NCBI GenBank assembly: GCA_900765975.1
Contig: CAAFTS010000135.1
Location: forward strand, 1 to 30,255
DNA length: 30,255 bases
Direction of reading: 5' to 3'
DNA from: Lachnospiraceae bacterium
Lineage (GTDB): Bacteria; Bacillota; Clostridia; Lachnospirales; Lachnospiraceae
Shown: positions 24,219-30,255 of the stretch, piece by piece
How positions within the stretch are numbered: the first letter of the stretch is position 1
Layout: each line of letters begins with the position of its first letter
The notes under the pieces: generated by a model
The model's database searches: none
What the model saw: the letters and a program-made list of their open reading frames with translations, nothing else
What the model was told of the DNA's origin: nothing
Program-made: the position numbers and the translations under genes

Positions 24219-24478
24219 TTGAGACACCTGTTGTCGTGAAACATGAGAATGGTCTGGATGGAAGACCGATTGCATTGCTGGTACAGGAAGCAAGTCAGTA
24301 TGCGAGTCGAATCTATATTCAGATGGGAGAAAAAAAGATTAATGCCAAGAGCATTATGGGTATGATGAGTCTGAATCTTTCTGAGGGTGAGCAAGTTACA
24401 GTGCTTACAGAAGGTGAAGATGAGGAAAAAGCAGCAGAAGGAATTCGTTCTTTTTTTTCGGCTGCACAGGCTAAATAA
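24215..24478 (+). CDS. HPr-like protein with Asp15 and Ser46 (Crh-like)
   Basis: An 87-residue HPr fold protein. The position of the phosphorylated His15 is Asp15 (ENGLDGRPIALL), so it should not accept phosphate from Enzyme I. Ser46 and its surrounding KSIMGMMSL are conserved, the HPr kinase target that lets HPr or Crh bind CcpA. B. subtilis Crh has Gln15 and a retained Ser46 and lies in the same yvcJ-yvcK-whiA-crh neighbourhood, so a Crh-like regulatory role is the best inference. It overlaps whiA by 4 bases and ends before a terminator. Confidence 0.9.
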   Translation: MIETPVVVKHENGLDGRPIALLVQEASQYASRIYIQMGEKKINAKSIMGMMSLNLSEGEQVTVLTEGEDEEKAAEGIRSFFSAAQAK

Positions 24479-24522
24479 TGAGATGGGCAATTAATATATA
24501 TAGGTAATTGTATAAAGAAGAG

Positions 24523-24550
24523 GGGGCTGTGCTTGGTGGCACAGTCTTTT
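24523..24550 (+). terminator. Terminator after the murB-rapZ-whiA-HPr operon
   Basis: GGCTGTGC (24525-24532) pairs with GCACAGTC (24539-24546) with one G-U pair and a 6-base loop, followed by TTTT at 24547-24550. The T-run is short. Confidence 0.7.
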
Positions 24551-24589
24551 CTGAATTTATGAAAATTGGATGCGAAAGGAGATGCGTGC

Positions 24590-25561
24590 ATGAAGAAATT
24601 GTTATTTATTTATAATTCGAATGCAGGAACCGGAATGTTGAAACCAAAACTGGCAGATGTATTGGATATTTTTGTGAAGTCAGGATATGAAGTGACTGTT
24701 TATCCAACACAGAGATATCATGATGCGCTGACAAAGACACTTACATATACCGGAGAGTATGATCTGGTCGTTTGTAGTGGTGGAGATGGTACTCTGGATG
24801 AAGTGGTAACGGGGATGGCTACAAGGAGTAAGCAAGTTCCTATTGGTTATATTCCGGCAGGAACAACGAATGATTTTGCACGCAGTCTTCATATATCTAA
24901 GAATATGCTGGAAGCGGCAGATACGGCAGTAAACGGAACCCCTTTGGCTTGCGATATCGGTGTTTTTAATGAGGACTTTTTTGTTTATATTGCGGCATTC
25001 GGTTTGTTTACAGACGTGTCCTATGAGACGAAACAGAGTGTAAAAAATGTTTTGGGGCATTTGGCTTATATATTAGAAGGAGCTAAGAGCATTTTCAATA
25101 TTCCGTCCTATCGTATCAAAGTTACATATGAAGATCAGGAAATCGAAGAAGACTTCATGTTTGGAATGGTAACAAATTCCCGCTCGGTAGGGGGATTTCA
25201 GGGGATTATCGGTAAAGATGTAGTATTTGATGATGGAGAGTTTGAAGTGACTTTGATAAAAATGCCGAAAAATCCGTTGGAATTAAATGAAATCATAGCG
25301 GCAATCTTGATCCGTCAGATTGATTCTAAGCATATTTATTCATTTCGAACCGGAAAGATACGGTTCGAATCTCTGGAAGAGATTCCATGGACACTTGATG
25401 GGGAATTTGGCGGAGAGCATGATGTGGTAAATATTATGAACCGAAAACAAGGGCTGCAGATCATGGTTAAGGAAAGTGTAAAAGAAGATCTGTCAGGCGC
25501 TTTGGCGGGAGAAGTGGATTTAGCAGATGAAACTGAGTATGAAAAAACAGAAGAATGCTAA
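24590..25561 (+). CDS. Diacylglycerol/lipid kinase family protein
   Basis: The 323-residue protein is of the DgkB/YegS/BmrU type. It has the N-terminal NSNAGTGM, the catalytic SGGDGTLDEVVTG region near residues 62-76 and the IPAGTTNDFARSL motif near 90. It probably phosphorylates diacylglycerol or a related lipid in phospholipid turnover. No membrane helix is visible. The ATG at 24590 has AAAGGAG 8 bases upstream; the earlier frame start at 24566 lacks a good ribosome site. The C-terminus ends in a very acidic tail (residues ~305-323). The gene has no clear own promoter beyond the terminator at 24523. Confidence 0.9.
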   Translation: MKKLLFIYNSNAGTGMLKPKLADVLDIFVKSGYEVTVYPTQRYHDALTKTLTYTGEYDLVVCSGGDGTLDEVVTGMATRSKQVPIGYIPAGTTNDFARSLHISKNMLEAADTAVNGTPLACDIGVFNEDFFVYIAAFGLFTDVSYETKQSVKNVLGHLAYILEGAKSIFNIPSYRIKVTYEDQEIEEDFMFGMVTNSRSVGGFQGIIGKDVVFDDGEFEVTLIKMPKNPLELNEIIAAILIRQIDSKHIYSFRTGKIRFESLEEIPWTLDGEFGGEHDVVNIMNRKQGLQIMVKESVKEDLSGALAGEVDLADETEYEKTEEC

Positions 25562-25595
25562 AAAACAGAAAAATGTAAAAAAATGAAAAAAATAC

Positions 25596-25624
25596 TTGCA
25601 TATTTTAATTCTATATGATATAGT
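25596..25624 (+). promoter_or_regulatory. Promoter of tRNA-Glu
   Basis: TTGCAT (25596-25601) and TATAGT (25619-25624) with a 17-base spacer, 42 bases before the tRNA. The leader holds a 9-bp stem-loop (25628-25658). Confidence 0.6.
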
Positions 25625-25665
25625 AGGTTTTGCTTGTGAGAGAAATAATCAAGCGAAATCTATAT

Positions 25666-25737
25666 GGCTCCATGGTCAAGCGGTTAAGACGCTAGCCTCT
25701 CACGCTGGAATCAGGGGTTCGATTCCCCTTGGAGTCA
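25666..25737 (+). tRNA. tRNA-Glu (anticodon CTC)
   Basis: Cloverleaf of 72 bases with acceptor arms GGCTCCA and TGGAGTC, D arm TGGTCAAGCGGTTAAGA, anticodon stem CTAGC/GCTGG and loop CTCTCAC. The anticodon CTC reads GAG. The T arm is AGGGGTTCGATTCCCCT. Discriminator A; no CCA encoded. Confidence 0.95.
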
Positions 25738-25749
25738 CTAAAGTAAGGA

Positions 25750-25785
25750 GATGTCATTCCTTTTAGGGAGTGACATCTTTTTTTA
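25750..25785 (+). terminator. Terminator after tRNA-Glu
   Basis: AGATGTCATTCC and GGAGTGACATCT form a 12-bp stem with one mismatch near the loop, followed by seven T (25779-25785). Confidence 0.9.
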
Positions 25786-25844
25786 TTTTTTTGGATTTAT
25801 TGATTTTTGTAAGGGTGTATTTTAATCAAAAGTTTGAAGACATG

Positions 25845-25897
25845 AAAAAAGACATTGTTACACACGCTGTACAAGGTGGAAACAATGTCTCTTTTTT
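25845..25897 (-). terminator. Bidirectional terminator after the minus-strand membrane protein gene
   Basis: AGACATTGTT (25850-25859) and AACAATGTCT (25881-25890), with A residues on the left and T residues on the right. It can end the leftward gene 25896-26348 and also catch rightward read-through from the tRNA. Confidence 0.85.
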
Positions 25898-26348
25898 ATT
25901 TTTCGCTTTTATCTTTTTTGAATCTTGAGAAAAATCCTTTTTTCTTCTGAGGGGTCTCCAATGGACCTCTTAAACCGCGGACATTTGTGATATAGATTCC
26001 GCTGACAACTGCTTTGACCTCTTTTTTCACTGGAACCAGTGGGAAAATCTGCTCGTCACACATCAGTGTCATAATCTTCGGACCGACTTTGGCTTTGACA
26101 ACAGCCACTTTCGTACGGCGAAGATACTTAGGTGTGTTCTCAAGAACAACAGCCGGAAGACCAGCTTCTTTGAGTTTCATTCGTTTCTTGTCAATAATCA
26201 GCATGTTCATAGTCTGTGCGACTGCATCCATCTGTGCTTTTTGTTCTGCCTGTTTTTTCTCTGCCTTTTTTCCAAAGAAATAGAGTGCAATCAGTACAGC
26301 AACTAAAACTACTAATATTACAATTAAAACAATTGTACCTGTCTTCAC
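25896..26348 (-). CDS. Uncharacterised single-pass membrane protein
   Basis: I do not recognise this 150-residue protein. Residues 4-25 form one transmembrane helix (VLIVILVVLVAVLIALYFFG) preceded by only three residues, then a charged coiled-coil-like KKAEKKQAEQKAQMDAVAQ. Residues ~60-125 are strand-rich (AVVLENTPKYLRRTKVAVVKAKVGPKIMTLMCDEQ, first 20 not distinctive) with one Cys. The tail is very basic (KKKGFFSRFKKDKSEK). The start is GTG at 26348, 7 bases after AGGAGG. The outline resembles YajC-like small membrane proteins but the sequence does not. It has its own terminator and stands alone on the minus strand between tRNA-Glu and cls. Confidence 0.75.
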   Translation of the reverse strand: MKTGTIVLIVILVVLVAVLIALYFFGKKAEKKQAEQKAQMDAVAQTMNMLIIDKKRMKLKEAGLPAVVLENTPKYLRRTKVAVVKAKVGPKIMTLMCDEQIFPLVPVKKEVKAVVSGIYITNVRGLRGPLETPQKKKGFFSRFKKDKSEK

Positions 26349-26436
26349 AATAACTCCTCCTAAATGACCTTTATACTTTTAATATTGTATCATTGTTTGA
26401 GGGGAAGTGCAAGCAATTGTATTTTAGAAAATAGGG

Positions 26437-26465
26437 TTACTTTTCAGAAGAAAAACGAGTATACT
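26437..26465 (+). promoter_or_regulatory. Likely promoter of cls
   Basis: A good -10 TATACT (26460-26465) with a weak -35 TTACTT (26437-26442), 17 bases apart. Confidence 0.4.
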
Positions 26466-26497
26466 GTATGTAAATAGGGATGAGTAAAGGAGATTTT

Positions 26498-27973
26498 ATG
26501 CTAGAATCTGTTTGGGCTACAGTGACCATCATTGGCGATTTTGTGATGGACAATCTGGTTGTTATTAATATTTTGCTATCTTTGATTATTATCTTTTTTC
26601 AGAGAAGGAATCCGCAGACGGTCTGGACTTGGCTGCTGATTTTATATTTTATTCCAATTGTAGGATTTGTGTTATATCTTTTGATCGGACAGGATTTTCA
26701 TAAAAGCAGGATGTTTAAAGCAAAGGAAATAGAGGGAGAGTTAAAGTATGCGGTAAGACGGCAGGAGGAAAATATTTATCGGAAAAAGTTGCGGCTTGCC
26801 AACCCGGAATTGGGGCGTTTCCGAGACTTGATCCTTTATAATCTGGAAGCCGGTCAGGCTGTTTTGACGGATAATAATGATGTGCGGATCTATACGGATG
26901 GAAAAGAAAAGTTTCGTGCGCTGCTGCAGGAAATCGAACAGGCTGAACGTTATATCCACATTCAATATTATATTATCCAGCGAGATGAACTCTGGCGCGA
27001 GATAGAGAAAGCCCTTGTGAAGAAAGTAAAACAAGGTGTGGCTGTTCGTGTGTTGTTTGACAGTATGGGATGCCGTTCTATGCACAAAAAGGATTGGGAG
27101 AGGATGTCTCAGGCAGGGATTCATGTAGCTGAATTCTTTCCGGCATTGTTTGGACCGCTTCAGCTGCGTATCAATTACCGAAATCATCGGAAAATCGTGG
27201 TGATTGACGGGAGGGTCGGGTTTGTTGGTGGATTTAATGTTGGAAGAGAGTATTTGGGATTAGAAGAAAAATTTGGATATTGGAGAGATACGCATCTGTG
27301 CATAGAAGGGGCGGCAGTGACTTCGCTTGCGGTCCGCTTTGTGCTGGACTGGAATTATGCGGCAAAGGAAAATCTTTTCTTAGAAGATAAGTTATTTGAA
27401 ATTCCGCGGTATATTCGGAATGGACATGATCCGGTGCAGATTATTTCCAGCGGACCGGATTCCCAGATTAAAACAATACATGACAATTATTTGAGGCTGA
27501 TCCATAGTGCGAAGCATCATGTCTATATTCAGACTCCGTATTTTATTCCGGATGATTCAATTTTAGATGCGCTTAAAATTGCCAGCCGTTCAGGGATTGA
27601 TGTACGGATTATGGTGCCTTGTAAACCGGATCACCCGTTCGTATATTGGGCAACCTATTCCTATTTGGGAGATCTGGTAGCGGCAGGGGCAAAGTGTTAT
27701 GTTTACAACAATGGATTTCTCCATGCAAAGACGCTGAGTGTGGATGGAATGGTTGCATGTGTTGGTACGGCAAATATGGATATCCGCAGCTTTGGATTGA
27801 ATTTTGAGGTTAATGCGGTTATTTATAGTGAAAGAACGGTGCAGCGTCTGGAAAGAGCTTTTGAAAATGATATGATGAGGTCTACACATGTAACCAGAAA
27901 GGTTTATGATCAGAGGAGTTTGGTGATTAAAACAAAGGAACAGTTTTCCAGATTGTTATCTCCTCTCTTGTAG
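26498..27973 (+). CDS. cls: Cardiolipin synthase
   Basis: The 491-residue membrane enzyme joins phosphatidylglycerol molecules into cardiolipin. Two N-terminal hydrophobic helices (residues ~19-35 and ~43-64, with the PLDc_N-type NPQTVWTWLLILYFIPIVGF) are followed by two HKD motifs: His230 (NHRKIVVIDGRVGFVGGFN) and His409 (HAKTLSVDGMVACVGTANMD). The ATG at 26498 is preferred: AAAGGAG lies five bases before it, whereas the in-frame ATG at 26480 has only AGGG. Phospholipid context is shared with the lipid kinase upstream, though they are not in one unit. Confidence 0.94.
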   Translation: MLESVWATVTIIGDFVMDNLVVINILLSLIIIFFQRRNPQTVWTWLLILYFIPIVGFVLYLLIGQDFHKSRMFKAKEIEGELKYAVRRQEENIYRKKLRLANPELGRFRDLILYNLEAGQAVLTDNNDVRIYTDGKEKFRALLQEIEQAERYIHIQYYIIQRDELWREIEKALVKKVKQGVAVRVLFDSMGCRSMHKKDWERMSQAGIHVAEFFPALFGPLQLRINYRNHRKIVVIDGRVGFVGGFNVGREYLGLEEKFGYWRDTHLCIEGAAVTSLAVRFVLDWNYAAKENLFLEDKLFEIPRYIRNGHDPVQIISSGPDSQIKTIHDNYLRLIHSAKHHVYIQTPYFIPDDSILDALKIASRSGIDVRIMVPCKPDHPFVYWATYSYLGDLVAAGAKCYVYNNGFLHAKTLSVDGMVACVGTANMDIRSFGLNFEVNAVIYSERTVQRLERAFENDMMRSTHVTRKVYDQRSLVIKTKEQFSRLLSPLL

Positions 27974-28036
27974 TTTGTGAAATAACTATTAAATCCTAGG
28001 CAAATGATTTGCGAAGCTTTTATTTAGAAAGAATTT

Positions 28037-28053
28037 GTGGTATACTTAACCAC
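28037..28053. promoter_or_regulatory. Promoter -10 within an inverted repeat, upstream of the trigger-factor-like lipoprotein
   Basis: TATACT (28041-28046) with TG one base upstream is a strong extended -10; the -35 TTTTAT is weak. GTGGT (28037-28041) and ACCAC (28049-28053) are inverted around it, a possible repressor site. Confidence 0.5.
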
Positions 28054-28054
28054 G

Positions 28055-28101
28055 TCTGAGACTCTCATTTGGAGTAGTCAATATCTGAAGAGAAACTCAG
28101 A
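28055..28101 (+). repeat. Imperfect stem in the lipoprotein leader
   Basis: TCTGAG (28055-28060) and CTCAGA (28096-28101) are exact complements, and CTC/GAG extends the stem internally. It covers the start of the expected mRNA leader, ending 23 bases before the ATG. No T-run follows. Confidence 0.45.
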
Positions 28102-28124
28102 ATAAAATACGAGGTGACGTGAAT

Positions 28125-29186
28125 ATGATGAAGAAAAAAATAGCAGCCGCAGTGCTGTGTATAGCAATGGCAGGAGCATTGTCAGCCTGCAGTGGAGAAC
28201 TTTCTAATGAGAATATTACTATTAAGCAGTATAAAGGCCTGGAAGTGGCAGAGGTGGCTAAGCCGGAGGAAGTATCAGATCAGTACGTAGAGAGTACAAT
28301 GAACAGTTACAGAGGTGCATCCTTGGAAACAGAGGGGACTGCGGAAGACGGGGATACTGTCAGCTTGAACTATGTCGGCAAGGTAGATGGTGTAGAATTT
28401 GACGGAGGCAGCGCGCAGGGAGCAGAACTGGAACTGGGCTCAGGGGCGTATATCGGTGCAAATGGAGATTATAAGGGATTTGAAGAACAGATCGTAGGTC
28501 ATAAACCAGGCGAGACTTTTGATATTGAAGTAAAATTCCCGGCAGATTACCAGAACACAGAAATGGCAGATAAGGTTGCTGTATTTACTGTGACTTTGAA
28601 TGGTATTTATCCGGAGATGACAGATGAGTGGGTAAAGGGAATCAGTGAAGAGTCTGAGACCGTAGAAGAGTTCCGTAAGGAGATTCGTGAGAATATTGAA
28701 GAGTATAATAAAGAAAAAGTACAGTCCCAGCTGCGTTCAGAAGTAATGGATGCTTTGCTGAACCAGATTGAAGTGAAAAAACTTCCGGAAAAGGATGTGG
28801 AAAAAGAAGTTTCTGATATGCGCGAGTATTATGAAGGCGTAGCTAGTCAGTATGAACTGGATTTTGCAGAATTTTTAAGCACATACATGGGTATGGATGA
28901 AGAGAGTTTCGAAACAAAGGCAAAAGAGGAAGCTGAAAAAGCAGTAACGAGAAAACTTGCCTGCGAATTAATTGCTGATAAGAAAAATTTGAATCCGGAC
29001 AAAGAAGAGATTGAAGAGATGACAAAAAAATATGCAGAACAGTCTGGATATGATGATACAGAAAGTTTCAAAAAAGATTTTGGAGAAGATGTTATTAAGA
29101 CAACGATTCTTCAGACAAAGGTAGCTGATTATCTGGTAGAGAATTGTGTACAGGTAGAAGCTTCTGATGATACAAAAACAGAATAA
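28125..29186 (+). CDS. Lipoprotein with FKBP and trigger-factor C-terminal domains
   Basis: The 353-residue protein has a lipoprotein signal: KKK at the N-terminus, a hydrophobic stretch, and LSAC with Cys22. Next comes an FKBP-type domain (about 70-160: GDTVSLNYVGKVDGVEFDGG, KGFEEQIVGHKPGE, FPADYQNTEMADK), in the form found in trigger factor. Residues ~165-345 are long charged helices resembling the trigger factor C-terminal chaperone domain. The ribosome-binding GFRxGKxP domain of true trigger factor is missing. It should be tethered outside the membrane and assist folding of exported proteins, somewhat like PrsA. ATG 28125 is 7 bases after GAGGTGA; the GTG at 28119 is too near. Confidence 0.88.
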   Translation: MMKKKIAAAVLCIAMAGALSACSGELSNENITIKQYKGLEVAEVAKPEEVSDQYVESTMNSYRGASLETEGTAEDGDTVSLNYVGKVDGVEFDGGSAQGAELELGSGAYIGANGDYKGFEEQIVGHKPGETFDIEVKFPADYQNTEMADKVAVFTVTLNGIYPEMTDEWVKGISEESETVEEFRKEIRENIEEYNKEKVQSQLRSEVMDALLNQIEVKKLPEKDVEKEVSDMREYYEGVASQYELDFAEFLSTYMGMDEESFETKAKEEAEKAVTRKLACELIADKKNLNPDKEEIEEMTKKYAEQSGYDDTESFKKDFGEDVIKTTILQTKVADYLVENCVQVEASDDTKTE

Positions 29187-29226
29187 AAAAGAACGTTAGG
29201 ATATTTGGAAATGGGGGCTGTGAATC

Positions 29227-30096
29227 ATGAAAATGGAAAATGATGTTTTATGCGTGGAAATTGCAGAACTTGGGGCAGAGATTACACGGATTTATGATAA
29301 GGAAAATGATACCGAGGTTCTCTGGAATGGAGATGCGAGATTTTGGAAACGTCATTCTCCGATCTTGTTTCCAAATGTCGGAAAGACATGGAAGAATACG
29401 TTATGTATTGATGGCGTAAGATATCCGACGACACAGCATGGGTTTGCAAGAGACACGCAGTTTAAGTGTGTAGAAATATCTGAGAATACGGTTTCGTTCC
29501 TCATGTATTCTACAGAGGAAACGAAAGAAGTATATCCGTATGATTTTGAATTGTACGTTCACTATCGGCTTATTAAAAAAGCGGTTGAAATTGAATGGCA
29601 GGTAAAAAATTGCACGGCTGAAAATATGTATTTTACCATTGGTGCGCATCCGGCATTTGCCTTTCGGAAGGATGGAGAAGAGAAACAGGACTATTGCCTG
29701 AAGTTTCCGGGAAAAGAGAAGCTGGAATGTATCCGGGTGGATCTGGCATCAGGATGTGGACTTCCGGATGAAACGTATGAGTTGAAATTGACGGATGGGT
29801 ATCAGCCATTGAGTGAAGAGTTGTTTAAGGTGGATACAATTGTGATGGATGGTTCGCAGGTACAGGAGGCATGGTTGTGTCAGAAAGATGGCACGCCGTA
29901 TGTGGGTGTACGGTGTGAGGGATTTTCAAACTTTGGAATCTGGTCTCCGGCGGGGGCTCCATTCGTGTGTCTTGAGCCTTGGGCAGGGCGTTGTGATAAT
30001 TATGGATTTGAAGAGGAGCTTTCTAAGAAATCGAACATCAATTGTTTAGGAAAGGAAGAAACATTTTCAAAGAAATATCAGATTGTGGTTGCCTGA
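29227..30096 (+). CDS. Aldose 1-epimerase family protein (LacX/GalM-like)
   Basis: The 289-residue protein shows the galactose mutarotase fold signatures: His71 (TTQHGFARD), His141 (TIGAHPAFAF) and Glu250 (CLEPWAGRCD), corresponding to the catalytic residues of the family. It probably interconverts alpha and beta anomers of a hexose in the cytoplasm, with unknown sugar. It starts 40 bases after the lipoprotein gene without a terminator between and may be co-transcribed. A strong terminator follows. Confidence 0.9.
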   Translation: MKMENDVLCVEIAELGAEITRIYDKENDTEVLWNGDARFWKRHSPILFPNVGKTWKNTLCIDGVRYPTTQHGFARDTQFKCVEISENTVSFLMYSTEETKEVYPYDFELYVHYRLIKKAVEIEWQVKNCTAENMYFTIGAHPAFAFRKDGEEKQDYCLKFPGKEKLECIRVDLASGCGLPDETYELKLTDGYQPLSEELFKVDTIVMDGSQVQEAWLCQKDGTPYVGVRCEGFSNFGIWSPAGAPFVCLEPWAGRCDNYGFEEELSKKSNINCLGKEETFSKKYQIVVA

Positions 30097-30119
30097 AGAT
30101 ATCATTTTTGAGAAGGGAT

Positions 30120-30166
30120 AAAAAGCAGCGTGATTTTGAAAGAAAACAAAATCACGCTGCTTTTTT
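30120..30166. terminator. Strong terminator with perfect 19-bp stem
   Basis: Arms at 30120-30138 and 30147-30165 are exact complements (core GCAGCGTGATTTTG/CAAAATCACGCTGC) with an 8-base A-rich loop. T residues run 30161-30166 on plus and A residues precede it, so it works in both directions. It ends the epimerase gene. Confidence 0.95.
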
Positions 30167-30167
30167 C

Positions 30168-30255
30168 GTGCGCCTTGCGGCGCACGTCGCTAATGGATGA
30201 AAGTTCCTAATCCGCCCTAGTAGTGGGAAGGATACAGCCAAGACCAAGGGTGTCG
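30168..30255 (+). mobile_element. 5' end of a probable group IIC intron (cut by window edge)
   Basis: The sequence begins GTGCGCC directly after the terminator T-run (one C between), as group II introns begin GUGYG. The first hairpin GTGCGCC-ttgc-GGCGCAC fits the first helix of domain I. Farther on are GGATGAAAGTTCCTAAT, like the GGTGAGAGTCCCGAAC of the Oceanobacillus group IIC intron as I remember it, and ACAGCC...CAAGGGTGTC, a conserved domain I stretch. No coding sequence is seen here; the reverse transcriptase would be to the right of the window. Class C introns insert after terminator hairpins, which supports this call. Confidence 0.75.

Noticed and set aside
25896..26348. YajC preprotein translocase subunit
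   Set aside because: The single N-terminal helix fits, but the rest lacks YajC sequence features and the gene is far from secD/secF or tgt.
1..30255. CRISPR array, prophage or insertion sequence
   Set aside because: No regularly spaced repeats, integrase, phage structural or transposase genes were seen; the only mobile signal is the intron start at the right edge.

Overview
The window looks like a chromosomal segment of a low-GC anaerobic Firmicute, most likely a Lachnospiraceae-type Clostridium. This is inferred from codon usage, AGGAGG-type ribosome sites, the rapZ-whiA-HPr-like block, the Clostridia-type GlpA/GlpB/DUF1667 cassette and tRNA genes without an encoded CCA. No database was searched. 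Most of the window is core genome; the less ordinary parts are the first 7.6 kb and the last 90 bases.

Layout. (1) 1-95: the C-terminal tail of an unidentified protein, then a terminator. (2) 168-7643: a TetR-family regulator divergent from a five-gene operon: GlpA-like FAD oxidoreductase with a BON-like N-terminus and a BFD [2Fe-2S] domain, GlpB-like FAD oxidoreductase, DUF1667 Fe-S-type protein, a flavoenzyme resembling alkyl-DHAP synthase, and an FGGY sugar/polyol kinase. The substrate is unknown; this is the best candidate for an undescribed catabolic system. (3) 7737-12308: dnaE and pfkA. (4) 12442-13706: glutamate racemase and a DUF1934 protein. (5) 13793-18799: amino-sugar and PTS region: nagB, nagA, then a BglG/LicT-type antiterminator whose leader carries a clear RAT/terminator switch, then PTS EIIA and EIIBC. 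(6) cutC, a tRNA-Ser(CGA) and a CNNM/CorC-type transporter on the minus strand. (7) 21448-24478: murB, rapZ, whiA and an HPr-like protein with Asp in place of the catalytic His15 but with Ser46 kept, so Crh-like. (8) A lipid kinase, tRNA-Glu(CTC), a one-pass membrane protein of unknown function (minus strand) and cardiolipin synthase. (9) A lipoprotein built like trigger factor without its ribosome-binding domain, then a GalM-like epimerase and a strong terminator. (10) The last 88 bases look like the 5' end of a group IIC intron lying directly after that terminator's T-run, the usual target of this intron class.

How the parts work together. The nag/PTS block should import and phosphorylate a hexose or GlcNAc, deacetylate and deaminate it to fructose-6-phosphate, which pfkA (same window, separate unit) commits to glycolysis. 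The antiterminator switch would make EIIA/EIIBC expression depend on the PTS phosphorylation state. MurI, MurB, RapZ, WhiA and the Crh-like protein link envelope precursor synthesis with carbon control. The TetR operon probably feeds a polyol- or sugar-derived phosphate into triose-phosphate metabolism with electron transfer through flavins and Fe-S centres; this last statement is inference from families only.
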